Of a stretch of 44,897 bases of DNA, positions 1 to 7,450 are shown one piece after another. The stretch is from positions 1 to 44,897 of the forward strand of contig JAFLVF010000006.1 in NCBI GenBank assembly GCA_022508425.1. The letters are read 5' to 3'. The notes under the pieces are model-generated. The model saw nothing but the letters and a program-made list of their open reading frames with translations, ran no database searches and was not told the DNA's origin. A program made the translations under genes and the position numbers. Source of the DNA: Clostridiales bacterium (GTDB lineage: Bacteria; Bacillota; Clostridia; Christensenellales; Pumilibacteraceae). The stretch's first letter is position 1. Each line of letters opens with the position of its first letter.

Positions 1-19
1 TGCGGTGTGCAAGCACTGC

Positions 20-64
20 AAAAGGCGCATTTACAGTCGATTTGGCCGTAAATGTGCCTTTTTT
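20..64 (+). terminator. Rho-independent terminator of an upstream gene
   Basis: Bases 20-34 pair with 48-62 through one G-U pair. The right arm runs into a T tract (59-64). It presumably ends a + strand gene lying left of the window, and it separates that gene from the ilvD promoter. Confidence 0.85.
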
Positions 65-98
65 ATGCCAAATTTAACAGGTTTTTTTCTATTAGAAA

Positions 99-127
99 TT
101 GACAATCGCACTCCGACATGATACAAT
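99..127 (+). promoter_or_regulatory. Sigma-A-type promoter of ilvD
   Basis: The -35 box is TTGACA (99-104), the spacer is 17 bp and the -10 box is TACAAT (122-127). Transcription should start near 134, which leaves a leader of about 64 nt before the ilvD start. No short leader peptide rich in Ile, Leu or Val with an early stop is visible, so attenuation of the classical kind is not evident. Confidence 0.8.
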
Positions 128-197
128 ATGTCATATACGGAAATTCTGCATAAGCGACGCGTTAATCTTGTACAGAGGCTCCGAAAAGGAAGTAATT

Positions 198-1859
198 ATG
201 TCGCAAGAACTCAAGACAAGCATGGAAAAAGCACCGCAACGCGCACTGCTCAAGGCGCTGGGACTGACCGACGAGGAGATCGGAAAGCCTTTGATTGCCA
301 TTGTGTCGGCCAAATCCGAAATCGTGCCGGGGCATATTCACCTCGACAGAATCACCGACGCGGTCAAAGCCGGTGTCTATGCGGGCGGGTGCACGCCGAT
401 AGTGCTTCCCGCGATAGGCGTTTGCGACGGCATTGCAATGGGTCACAAAGGCATGCGCTACTCCCTGCCCTCGCGTGAGCTCATTGCCGACAGCGTGGAA
501 ACCATGCTGATTGCGCACATGTTTGACGGCGCGGTTTTCGTGCCCAACTGCGACAAGGTTGTGCCGGGAATGCTCATGGGCGCGGCGCGCGTCAATATCC
601 CGTCTGCGTTCGTTTCGGGCGGACCTATGGAGAGCGGTATTTTCCACGGCAAGAAGGTAGGGTTATCTTCCATATTCGAGGGCGTCGGCGCCGTCAAGAA
701 GGGCGCGCTGAGCCGTGACGAATTGGACGAGCTCGAGTCTGTCGCATGCCCGGGCTGCGGAAGCTGCTGCGGCATGTACACCGCCAATTCGATGAACTGC
801 ATTCTCGAAGCGCTCGGCATGGCGCTCCCCGGCAACGGCACGGCGCTCGCCGCGTCGGCCGATCGCGTCCGCATAGCCAAGCATACGGGCGAAGCTATAT
901 GTACGCTTGTCCGCGACGCAATCACGCCGCGCATGATAATGACAAAACGCGCACTGACCAACGCGCTAACGTTGGACATGGCACTCGGCGCGTCGACCAA
1001 CACGGTATTACACATGCTGGCAATCGCCGCCGAATGCAATATAACGCTCGACCTCGATTTTGTGAACGGAATATCCAATAAGACGCCTACTCTGTGCAAG
1101 TTGTCGCCCTCGTCCGAAACGGACATGGCCGATCTCGGCCGCGCGGGCGGAGTAATGGCTGTACTGCACGAGCTCGCCAAGAAAGGGCTGATAGACGGCT
1201 CGGCAAGCACGGTGCACAACTGCGCGCTCGCCGACGAATACGAGCACGCGCATGTTATAGACGAAAGCGTAATACATAAAATAGACAACCCCGTATCCCC
1301 CGTCGGCGGCATAACCGTGCTAAAGGGCAATCTTGCAGAGCTCGGCGCCGTAGTCAAGCGCGCGGGCGTAGCTAAGAACATGATGAACTTTACCGGCAAG
1401 GCCAAGTGCTTCAACAGCGAGGAGGACGCGGTAAACGCCATATATTCGGGCAGAATAAGTAAGGGCGACGTGGTAGTAATTCGCTACGAAGGCCCTATCG
1501 GCGGACCGGGCATGCGCGAAATGCTCGCCCCCACCGCCGCGCTCTGCGGTATGGGGCTTGACAATGACGTCGCGCTCGTTACGGACGGCAGATTCTCCGG
1601 CGCTACGCACGGCGCAGCAGTCGGACACGTCAGTCCGGAAGCCGCCGAGGGCGGAAAAATCGCGCTCGTAGCCGACGGAGATATAATCAAGATAGACATA
1701 CCGGGCGGAAAAATCAACCTCGACGTTCCCGCAAAGATGCTGGACGCGCGGCGCAAGAAGCTCCGCCCCAAGGACAATGACGCGTCGGGCTGGCTATTGC
1801 GCTATCAAAACCTTGTCACTTCGGCTTCGACGGGCGCGGTGCTCAAAAAGAAATTTTAG
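198..1859 (+). CDS. ilvD: Dihydroxy-acid dehydratase
   Basis: This enzyme dehydrates 2,3-dihydroxy-3-methyl acids to the 2-keto acid precursors of valine, isoleucine and leucine, in the cytoplasm. The 553-residue protein has the IlvD/Edd family layout. It shows VPNCDK and [10 protein letters not shown] as the cluster cysteine motifs, then [15 protein letters not shown] and [11 protein letters not shown]. The N-terminal segment reads EIVPGH where [2Fe-2S] members carry a cysteine (PCN). That places it with the E. coli-like [4Fe-4S] enzymes, which are usually oxygen-sensitive. The frame is open upstream to 99, but the -35 box lies there. The ATG at 198 with AAAAGGAAG 7-16 nt before it is the better start. 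A divergent leuB-like gene follows after 72 bp, probably in the same transcript. Confidence 0.95.
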   Translation: MSQELKTSMEKAPQRALLKALGLTDEEIGKPLIAIVSAKSEIVPGHIHLDRITDAVKAGVYAGGCTPIVLPAIGVCDGIAMGHKGMRYSLPSRELIADSVETMLIAHMFDGAVFVPNCDKVVPGMLMGAARVNIPSAFVSGGPMESGIFHGKKVGLSSIFEGVGAVKKGALSRDELDELESVACPGCGSCCGMYTANSMNCILEALGMALPGNGTALAASADRVRIAKHTGEAICTLVRDAITPRMIMTKRALTNALTLDMALGASTNTVLHMLAIAAECNITLDLDFVNGISNKTPTLCKLSPSSETDMADLGRAGGVMAVLHELAKKGLIDGSASTVHNCALADEYEHAHVIDESVIHKIDNPVSPVGGITVLKGNLAELGAVVKRAGVAKNMMNFTGKAKCFNSEEDAVNAIYSGRISKGDVVVIRYEGPIGGPGMREMLAPTAALCGMGLDNDVALVTDGRFSGATHGAAVGHVSPEAAEGGKIALVADGDIIKIDIPGGKINLDVPAKMLDARRKKLRPKDNDASGWLLRYQNLVTSASTGAVLKKKF

Positions 1860-1931
1860 CTTTTTCCATACCGCGGTTTGCGGCATCGGAAAATTGCAAA
1901 AAATAAATACACAATTGTATTAGGAGGAAAT

Positions 1932-3005
1932 ATGGACTTCAACATAGCCTTATTGCCGGGCGACGGCGTAGGTCCCGAGGTAATGAATTCTGCGGTGGCT
2001 GTGCTTTCCGCAATAGAATCCAAGTTTAATCACAAATTCAATCTCACCCGTTACGATATAGGCGGCGCCGCGCTCGAGAAGACGGGTGTGCCCTTGCCGC
2101 AAGAGACAGTCGCCGAGTGCATAAAAGCAGACGGCGTATTGTACGGCGCGGTCGGCGGACCGCAGTGGATGGGCATGAAACCCCACCTCCGCCCCGACAA
2201 GGCGCTGTTGAATCTCCGTCAGGCAATGGGCTTGTCCGCAAACCTCCGTCCCGCGGTGGTACACAGCGAACTCGGCGCGTCATGCCCGCTCCGCCCCGAC
2301 ATCGTCAAGAGCGGCGTAGACATCATGGTTATCAGCGATGTTTCGGGCGGCGTGTTCTTGGGCGAACACGGCTATCGCGAAGGGGAACTCGGCCAAGAAG
2401 CGTTTGACACCGAGGTTTACTCGATCAGCGAGATAGAGTACATCGCCAACCTCGCATTCTTGATCGCCATGACGCGCAACAAGAAGGTGACGAGCGTCGA
2501 CAAAGCGGACGTATACGAGACGAGCAGACTTTGGCGCGCCACCGTCGACAGGGTTGCCAAACGCTACCCCGAAGTCACGGTCAGGCACATGCACGTCGGC
2601 TACTGCGCGATACAATTAGTCAAGGACCCGTCGCAGTTCGATGTCATACTATCTTCCAGCATGTACGGCGACATAATCTCGGACGAAGCGGCGGCAATAT
2701 CCGGATCGCTTTGCATGCTGCCGTCTAGCTCGATCGGCGCAGGCAGCAGAGGCTTGTACGGTCCTATCCACGGTCCCATGTCCAATATCGCCGGGTACGA
2801 CGAGGTCAACCCGATAGGTATGATTCTCGCGACGGCAATGATGTTGTCCTGGTCGCTGAAATTGTACGAAGAGGCGGCCGCTATAGAATCGGCTGTCCGC
2901 AAAGTGTTGGCAAAAGGCCTGCGCACCGCCGATATTGCGGCAAAACACGGCGTCAAATGCTCGCGCATTACCGAAGAAATCGCCCTCGCCATTCTAAATG
3001 CATAA
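1932..3005 (+). CDS. Divergent 3-isopropylmalate dehydrogenase-like protein
   Basis: The protein (357 residues) is plainly of the isocitrate/isopropylmalate dehydrogenase family. It has LLPGDGVGPEV at 7-17, LNLRQAMGLSANLRP with R96 and R106, SVDKADVYETSRLWR with K191, and YGDIISDEA with D247 and D251. By motif alignment to Thermus LeuB, however, Arg132 is Ser135, Tyr139 is Phe142, the metal ligand Asp217 is Gly223, Glu270 is Gly277 and the NAD-binding Asp278 is Asn285. A true LeuB keeps these, so the substrate may differ or activity may be lost. The ATG at 1932 has TAGGAGGAAAT directly upstream and is preferred over the open frame back to 1878. The ilvD neighbour suggests a branched-chain or related keto-acid role. 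No leuC, leuD or leuA lies in the window. Confidence 0.75.
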   Translation: MDFNIALLPGDGVGPEVMNSAVAVLSAIESKFNHKFNLTRYDIGGAALEKTGVPLPQETVAECIKADGVLYGAVGGPQWMGMKPHLRPDKALLNLRQAMGLSANLRPAVVHSELGASCPLRPDIVKSGVDIMVISDVSGGVFLGEHGYREGELGQEAFDTEVYSISEIEYIANLAFLIAMTRNKKVTSVDKADVYETSRLWRATVDRVAKRYPEVTVRHMHVGYCAIQLVKDPSQFDVILSSSMYGDIISDEAAAISGSLCMLPSSSIGAGSRGLYGPIHGPMSNIAGYDEVNPIGMILATAMMLSWSLKLYEEAAAIESAVRKVLAKGLRTADIAAKHGVKCSRITEEIALAILNA

Positions 3006-3014
3006 TTAAAATTC

Positions 3015-3043
3015 TTTACAATCGCTAAAATTTATGCTATAAT
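3015..3043 (+). promoter_or_regulatory. Sigma-A-type promoter of acpP
   Basis: The -35 box is TTTACA (3015-3020), the spacer is 17 bp and the -10 box is TATAAT (3038-3043). A transcript from here would carry a leader of about 30 nt with AGGAG at 3065-3069 before the acpP ATG. The carrier protein can therefore be expressed independently of the leuB-like gene. Confidence 0.85.
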
Positions 3044-3078
3044 GCATAAAATCACAGTTTATATAGGAGAATGATAAA

Positions 3079-3300
3079 ATGTTTGAAAGCATTCAGAAAG
3101 AGTTAGCCGAATACTTCGAGATTGACCCTGCGACGATAACGCGTGACACAGATTTTGTCAAAGACCTTCAAGCCGATTCGCTCGCCGTAATGGAGCTCAT
3201 GTTCAGCCTCGAATCACAGACCGGCAAGGAAATGGGCGACGACGTTATGGACAAGGTCAAGACCGTGGGCGACCTCGTCGATTATCTCGAAAACCTCTGA
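3079..3300 (+). CDS. acpP: Acyl carrier protein
   Basis: This small acidic cytoplasmic protein (73 residues) carries growing acyl chains on a 4'-phosphopantetheine arm. The attachment motif is ADSLAVMEL, with the modified serine at residue 34, in the usual place near the start of helix II. Length and charge fit a fatty-acid-synthesis ACP. It has its own promoter, a good ribosome binding site and its own terminator, so it is monocistronic. It has no fab genes beside it, whereas ACP genes often sit next to fabF or plsX. A specialised carrier protein cannot be excluded from sequence alone. Confidence 0.9.
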   Translation: MFESIQKELAEYFEIDPATITRDTDFVKDLQADSLAVMELMFSLESQTGKEMGDDVMDKVKTVGDLVDYLENL

Positions 3301-3314
3301 TTAACAAACAAAAC

Positions 3315-3350
3315 AAAATCTCGGATTGTTTATGCAGTCCGAGATTTTTT
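3315..3350. terminator. Bidirectional terminator between acpP and the transglutaminase-like gene
   Basis: Eleven bases (3315-3325) pair with 3338-3348 around a 12-nt loop. There is a T tract on the + side and an A tract on the left that reads as T on the - strand. It can end acpP and also the - strand operon that stops at 3380. Confidence 0.85.
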
Positions 3351-3379
3351 GTTTTCAAACTATTTTACCTGTCACACTG

Positions 3380-4516
3380 TTACAGGTACATTAGAAACAA
3401 GTACACGCCGTTTGGATATTGGAAGTACGGGCGTTGCGTGGGCGTAATCGAGAAGTCGGGCGATTTGAGCAGTTTGTACGCCTTCTCTATCTCGTCGGCG
3501 TACATATCTCCGTCGTTGACGTTGGACTTGCCGGGAAAATCGAGCTTGACCTCTATCTTACCCACGCTCTTTGTAGCCGATATCGCCGAGAACAGCTCGT
3601 TCAACCTTTCGGCGCTCTTTATTACACAGGGGAATGTGCGGTCGCCCACTGTCAAAAGCTTGTCGTCGTAGTACTTGTAGTCGTGCAGCGCATTGTTGCC
3701 GGCCGCGTCAAACACATGCCGATTGTATGCGGAGTCGGAGTTGAACGGCCGCGCCGAAAACTCCTTAAACGTCTTGTCGCTGAGCATAAAATATCCGTGG
3801 GAAAGCTGTTTTGCAAATCTGTTGCTATCTATTGAATAATTGGCGCTATCCGCCGTGATGTCGACGTTGTACAGGTTGTCGCCCACTCTGACCTTGTTCC
3901 AAGCGTGCGGGACCGTAGCAAACGTCCCCGTGACGCGCATGCTCTCAATATCCTCTATCGCGCAGAGGAAGTCAAACGTGCGGCTGTATCCGTCGCACAC
4001 AGTCAACTTGTTCAGCAAAACTCCGTCGATATGGAATGCGGAATCGCCCGCAACATTGTCGCCCTGCAAGTATCTGTCGTACAGCGAGTAGTCGTATGTA
4101 GCGTTCGTGACGAGATAATCGTGAATGGTATGAACTATATTAAACTGTCCGCTCTCACTGCCGTCCTGCCACGAATTGAGAATATATCTGTCAAGAATAG
4201 CAATAGCTTCGTCGTATATTGGTTTTACGGGGTCGTTGTCGACGAATATCGGGCGCTTGCGGCTATCCACCACTACGGAATATAATAAATCCACCCTCGC
4301 CCTGTAATCGCTGTTCGAAGTCCCTGTGACCGCCGGCAATTCCTCGGTCTCAAAGGAATCTATCGGCCGCACCGGATTGGCTTCGGGCGTAGAAATCAAA
4401 TGAGCGGGTATATCGGGCGTAGCGCCGCTTTTAATACTGTCGCAACCGACGAGCGGAAAAATCACACACATCCCGACCGTCAGTACCGCTATTAACATTC
4501 TCAACTTATGAAACAT
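3380..4516 (-). CDS. Transglutaminase-like lipoprotein
   Basis: The 378-residue protein begins with a hydrophobic signal ending in PLVGC. Cys25 is the predicted lipid-modified residue, so it should be anchored on the outer face of the membrane. Further on it has a transglutaminase-like/papain-fold core. The catalytic Cys174 lies in LTVCDGYSRTF, His204 in VPHAWNKV and Asp219 in YNVDITAD, in the normal order and spacing. Such proteins act as envelope peptidases or cross-linking enzymes, and the substrate is unknown. Its start overlaps the end of the HtrA-like gene by 11 bases, so the two are translationally coupled and probably act together in the cell envelope. The C-terminal 100 residues show no motif I recognise. 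Confidence 0.8.
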   Translation of the reverse strand: MFHKLRMLIAVLTVGMCVIFPLVGCDSIKSGATPDIPAHLISTPEANPVRPIDSFETEELPAVTGTSNSDYRARVDLLYSVVVDSRKRPIFVDNDPVKPIYDEAIAILDRYILNSWQDGSESGQFNIVHTIHDYLVTNATYDYSLYDRYLQGDNVAGDSAFHIDGVLLNKLTVCDGYSRTFDFLCAIEDIESMRVTGTFATVPHAWNKVRVGDNLYNVDITADSANYSIDSNRFAKQLSHGYFMLSDKTFKEFSARPFNSDSAYNRHVFDAAGNNALHDYKYYDDKLLTVGDRTFPCVIKSAERLNELFSAISATKSVGKIEVKLDFPGKSNVNDGDMYADEIEKAYKLLKSPDFSITPTQRPYFQYPNGVYLFLMYL

Positions 4517-5708
4517 ATCTGTGCAAATCCTTATACTCGGCAGAGAACGTTTTGTCTCCGTTGCTGACTGTCAATCTGAGATTAGCACCTGTGTACGCAT
4601 ACTTTCTGTAACGCAAAAACTCACCTGCGGTACGGCACAAATCGGAAGTTATTTCATACTCTCCGACCGCAACTATCACGTCGCCGACAGAGATACCGTT
4701 GTACGCATTGTCACTGTCTATGGAAGTTACTGTCAGTTTCCCGCCGCGGTACTCGCATGTAAAACCGAGGTCAACGAATATGATTCCGCCTATGCTCGAC
4801 GTGTTGGTCGTGGGGAAATACTGCATATTGATCAGTCCGACCTCACCGCCGTCGACGTTGTAGTTCAAAATTTGCTTATATACGGGATAAACTATGGAAA
4901 TGGGCACTACGAACCCCGTATCCTCGACGTCATATGACGCATTGTGATTGCCGTCGTCCGTTTCGGCAATATCCTTTTGCTTGGAGCTCGACATGCGGTA
5001 CGTATCAAGTCCGATCAGATTGCCGCTCATATCGAACAGAGCACCGCCGCTCATACCCGCATTGATGGCGGCGGTCGTGCGCATGACGGGCACCTGCTTT
5101 AAGTTGTAAGTCAACACTTCGGACGAGCGCGAGATTATTCCGTCGTACGAGGCTATACCCATGCCCATCGCGTTGCCGATTGCTACCACATAATCGCCTT
5201 CGTTATAAACGGTCGTAGGCGATATATATTCCTCGCTCAACACGTACACGTCGTCGTGAACGACTGTAATCACCGCCACGTCGTAGAATGTGTTGTATCC
5301 CAAAACCTCGCCCGCATAATAGCTGTCGTCCCCGTCGAAACGCACGGACGGGCTCTTGGACGTCTCCAATACGTGCGCGTTGGTCAGAACGTAAACCTTG
5401 CCGTTCTCTCGCTTCATGGCTATACCGCTTCCACGTAAGCCTCCGCATGAAATTTCGGCAACCGCGGGCTTACGCGTTGCGACGACGGCGGCAATATTTT
5501 GCTGTATATTCTCTCCGACTGTGATTGCGGGAAGCGTCTGTCCGCGCCGCATGAAATGCCCCGTCAGGACGGCCGACAGCACTCCGACGGCGGCGCATAT
5601 GACGGTCATGACGGCAACCACAATCCACACGAGCGTTCTGTCCGCTCGCGCCCTGCCGTTTGACTCACCGTTGCCGTCAAATTGATCTTGCTTTTGTTCG
5701 TCTAACAT
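4506..5708 (-). CDS. HtrA/DegP-like membrane-anchored serine protease
   Basis: The protein (400 residues) has a short acidic cytoplasmic N-terminus and one membrane segment at about 26-48. A trypsin-like protease domain follows, with the triad His112 (TNAHVLE), Asp143 (FYDVAVI) and Ser220 (AGMSGGALF). A divergent PDZ-like domain covers roughly residues 290-395. This is the layout of Bacillota HtrA, an extracytoplasmic quality-control protease. Its gene is first in a two-gene operon with the transglutaminase-like lipoprotein. The ATG at 5706-5708 has no Shine-Dalgarno sequence and follows the -10 box by only 6 nt, so the transcript is probably leaderless. Confidence 0.9.
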   Translation of the reverse strand: MLDEQKQDQFDGNGESNGRARADRTLVWIVVAVMTVICAAVGVLSAVLTGHFMRRGQTLPAITVGENIQQNIAAVVATRKPAVAEISCGGLRGSGIAMKRENGKVYVLTNAHVLETSKSPSVRFDGDDSYYAGEVLGYNTFYDVAVITVVHDDVYVLSEEYISPTTVYNEGDYVVAIGNAMGMGIASYDGIISRSSEVLTYNLKQVPVMRTTAAINAGMSGGALFDMSGNLIGLDTYRMSSSKQKDIAETDDGNHNASYDVEDTGFVVPISIVYPVYKQILNYNVDGGEVGLINMQYFPTTNTSSIGGIIFVDLGFTCEYRGGKLTVTSIDSDNAYNGISVGDVIVAVGEYEITSDLCRTAGEFLRYRKYAYTGANLRLTVSNGDKTFSAEYKDLHRYVS

Positions 5709-5714
5709 AGTAAT

Positions 5715-5743
5715 ATTTTAACATAAAATTTCGGTTTTGTAAA
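5715..5743 (-). promoter_or_regulatory. Promoter of the htrA-like operon, close to the start codon
   Basis: Read on the - strand, the -35 box is TTTACA (5738-5743), the spacer is 17 bp and the -10 box is TAAAAT (5715-5720). The ATG follows 6 nt later. Transcription should begin at or within a base or two of the ATG. Confidence 0.75.
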
Positions 5744-5776
5744 CGCTTTTATAAAAACTATTTTCTCGCAGAGAAA

Positions 5777-5887
5777 ACGCGAAATTGACAGAATACTCGG
5801 CTTTTTCGACACTACGCGAAATTTATATAACACTCGGTTTTTTCGACAACGCGCGGAATTGATAGAATACTCGGTTTTTTCGACAAA
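5777..5887. repeat. Three 37-bp tandem direct repeats
   Basis: Units lie at 5777-5813, 5814-5850 and 5851-5887, head to tail with no spacer. The shared core is CTCGG followed by a T run and CGACA. The left part (CGCG, AATT, ATA) is more variable. They lie upstream of the htrA-like promoter and downstream of ung. Because 37 is not a multiple of three, they do not preserve a reading frame. Their role is unknown. Confidence 0.8.
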
Positions 5888-5901
5888 ATAACGAGAGCAA
5901 A

Positions 5902-5931
5902 CAAAAATCCCCTCGGTCAAACCGAGAGGAA
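5902..5931 (-). terminator. Terminator of ung
   Basis: CTCGGT (5912-5917) pairs with ACCGAG (5921-5926), with outer pairs TCC/GGA. On the - strand the hairpin is followed by a T-rich tract (complement of 5903-5907). It lies about 20 bases after the ung stop codon. Confidence 0.75.
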
Positions 5932-5949
5932 ATTTAATTCGTTATGCTA

Positions 5950-6666
5950 TTATACCCTCTTTATCTTGTGCGCATTCTTGTAGTAATCGGCGGGCTGGAA
6001 GCGGCTGGTAAACTGCCAGGCTATCGGCTTCATGTCGTTTTGAGTCAGCCAGCTGTTGACCTTTGTGAAGGGTTTAGATCCGAAGAAGCCGCGGTATGCG
6101 CTCAACGGGCTGGGGTGCGCCGAGGTCACGATGAAGTTGCGCTTGTCGATTATCTCCGTCTTTTGCCGTGCGCTCATGCCCCACAGGATATAGGCGACAG
6201 GCTTTTCGCGATAATTGAGCGATTTTATCACAGCGTCGGTAAATTCGTGCCAACCGAGGTTGGAATGGGACTGTGGGCAGCCCGCACGGACTGTGAGCGC
6301 GGCGTTGAGCAGAAGCACGCCCTGATGCGCCCAGCCTAGCAGGGTCGTATTATCAAACGGACGGTGCCCGGTGTCGTGCTCGAGCTCGGAAAAAATATTG
6401 ACGAGCGACGGCGGCATCTCCATACCGTCGTTGACGGCGAACGCCAGCCCGTTTGCCTGTCCGTCGCCGTGGTACGGGTCCTGACCGAGGATTACGACGC
6501 GCACTTTGTCGTAGTCGACTAATTTAAGCGCGGCGTAAATATTCTCTTTGGGCGGATAAACGCGGTAGTTGTCGTATTCGAAGTCAATACGCTCCATAAG
6601 CTCTTTGAAATAGGGCTTATCGTATTCGTCCTTCAAGACTTCGTCCCATTTTTCCGTAATAAACAT
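5950..6666 (-). CDS. ung: Uracil-DNA glycosylase, family 1
   Basis: This enzyme removes uracil from DNA to start base excision repair. The protein (238 residues) has the water-activating loop GQDPYHGDGQANG with catalytic Asp63. It also has the PPSLVNIF segment, the LLLNAALTVR strand and the minor-groove loop HPSPLSAYRGFFG with the second catalytic histidine near 184. All core motifs are intact and the length is normal for bacterial Ung. GAGG 8-11 nt before the ATG supports the start. It is a single gene ended by its own terminator. Confidence 0.96.
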   Translation of the reverse strand: MFITEKWDEVLKDEYDKPYFKELMERIDFEYDNYRVYPPKENIYAALKLVDYDKVRVVILGQDPYHGDGQANGLAFAVNDGMEMPPSLVNIFSELEHDTGHRPFDNTTLLGWAHQGVLLLNAALTVRAGCPQSHSNLGWHEFTDAVIKSLNYREKPVAYILWGMSARQKTEIIDKRNFIVTSAHPSPLSAYRGFFGSKPFTKVNSWLTQNDMKPIAWQFTSRFQPADYYKNAHKIKRV

Positions 6667-6723
6667 ATTGTTATTCCTCGATTGGTATTTCTCTTTCCGC
6701 CGAGCGCTTGTTCGTCGACGGCG

Positions 6724-7059
6724 TCAACCGGCGACGTTGACGGCGATGTCCATAATGGAGTTGAACGCGCCGTTAGGGGTGAGCGAGTAGAAGATAACCT
6801 TGCCTTGCCGCCGACATTCCACTATGCGCAGTTGCTTAAGCAGGCGCAATTGGTGCGACACCGTCGTCTGGTTGAGCGAGGTAAGCTCGGACAGGTCGCT
6901 GACGCACATTGGCGACGCGGACAGCACGGACAAGATTTTGAGCCGCGTAGCGTCGGACAACGCGCCGAAAAACTCGGCAAGGGACTGAAACGCGCTCGAT
7001 GACGGCAGGCATTCGGAGATGCGCGACGCCGTATAACTATCCAACAACATAAGGTTCAT
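6724..7059 (-). CDS. ArsR-family winged-helix repressor
   Basis: A small DNA-binding protein (111 residues from the chosen start) with the ArsR/SmtB winged-helix pattern. It shows LSDATRLKILSVLS for the first helices, then VSDLSELTSLNQTTVSHQL for the recognition helix region and a wing with GKVIFYSL. The metal-binding ELCVCD motif of classical sensors is absent (MCVSDL instead). The ligand is therefore open. No transporter or metal gene is adjacent, so the target is unknown. The frame is open to 7077, but that ATG lies inside the -10 region. The ATG at 7057-7059, 8 nt after the -10 box, fits a leaderless start. The ATG at 7050 is an alternative. Confidence 0.85.
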   Translation of the reverse strand: MNLMLLDSYTASRISECLPSSSAFQSLAEFFGALSDATRLKILSVLSASPMCVSDLSELTSLNQTTVSHQLRLLKQLRIVECRRQGKVIFYSLTPNGAFNSIMDIAVNVAG

Positions 7060-7067
7060 ATATGCAC

Positions 7068-7096
7068 AATATACCATACGACAAGGTGTTTGTCAA
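7068..7096 (-). promoter_or_regulatory. Promoter of the arsR-type gene, close to the start codon
   Basis: On the - strand the -35 box is TTGACA (7091-7096), the spacer is 17 bp and the -10 box is TATATT (7068-7073). Only 8 nt separate it from the ATG at 7059. The gene has no visible Shine-Dalgarno sequence. Confidence 0.75.
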
Positions 7097-7200
7097 CGGA
7101 GAAATTTCGGCGATAATCCATTTATTTGCGTGTTAGCTACGAACAACCGCAAAATTTGTCGAAAATCCAAAAACGCTTTTCCAATATACGGCATATAAAT

Positions 7201-7209
7201 TGTTATAAA
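7201..7209 (+). promoter_or_regulatory. Possible extended -10 element of the 59-codon gene
   Basis: TGT followed by TATAAA (7204-7209) is an extended -10 pattern. It lies about 20 bases before the ATG of the small gene, with AGAGG between them. No convincing -35 box is seen. Confidence 0.4.
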
Positions 7210-7228
7210 TATTGCAGAGGAACGGTAT

Positions 7229-7408
7229 ATGCAAGAAAATATATTTCGGTTACTGATGCTCATATTGATGCTCGAAAACGGCGGCGGCACGGAAAACATC
7301 AATCAAGTGATTCTCATGTTCCTGCTCATGCAGTCGCAAAACGACTCGAGCTCCGGCTCGACCTCGCGTTGCTGCAACCGCGCACGGTCGGGCGACTACA
7401 CATTCTGA
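7229..7408 (+). CDS. Uncharacterised 59-residue protein
   Basis: An ATG at 7229, preceded by AGAGG at 7216-7220, opens a 59-codon frame ending in TGA at 7406. The protein is a leucine/methionine-rich hydrophobic stretch (LLMLILMLENGGG), an NINQVILMFLLMQSQ stretch, then a polar serine-rich segment ending with paired cysteines (RCCN). I do not recognise the family. It lies alone on the + strand between two - strand genes, and its stop is just before the argS terminator. The ribosome binding site, the upstream -10-like box and the amphipathic pattern support it as real. It could be a small membrane-associated peptide. Confidence 0.55.
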   Translation: MQENIFRLLMLILMLENGGGTENINQVILMFLLMQSQNDSSSGSTSRCCNRARSGDYTF

Positions 7409-7410
7409 AA

Positions 7411-7443
7411 ATAAAAAACCGCGACGAGCATTTTTCGTCGCGG
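7411..7443 (-). terminator. Terminator of the argS operon
   Basis: Nine bases (7419-7427) pair exactly with 7435-7443. On the - strand the stem is followed by a run of six T (complement of 7413-7418). It starts 8 bases after the argS stop. Confidence 0.92.
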
Positions 7444-7450
7444 CACTGTA

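Noticed and set aside
99-197. Longer ilvD starting at TTG 99
   Set aside because: This start coincides with the -35 box of the promoter, so it cannot be transcribed from it. The ATG at 198 has the ribosome binding site.
128-197. Leader peptide and attenuator for ilvD
   Set aside because: The ATG at 128 opens a frame that runs on past the ilvD start with no early stop, and no terminator/antiterminator pair is visible.
458-1441. A 327-codon - strand frame within ilvD
   Set aside because: It is the shadow of ilvD, low in complexity (Ser/Ala-rich) and without start signals.
5777-5887. CRISPR array
   Set aside because: The three 37-bp units are contiguous with no spacers, and no cas genes are present.
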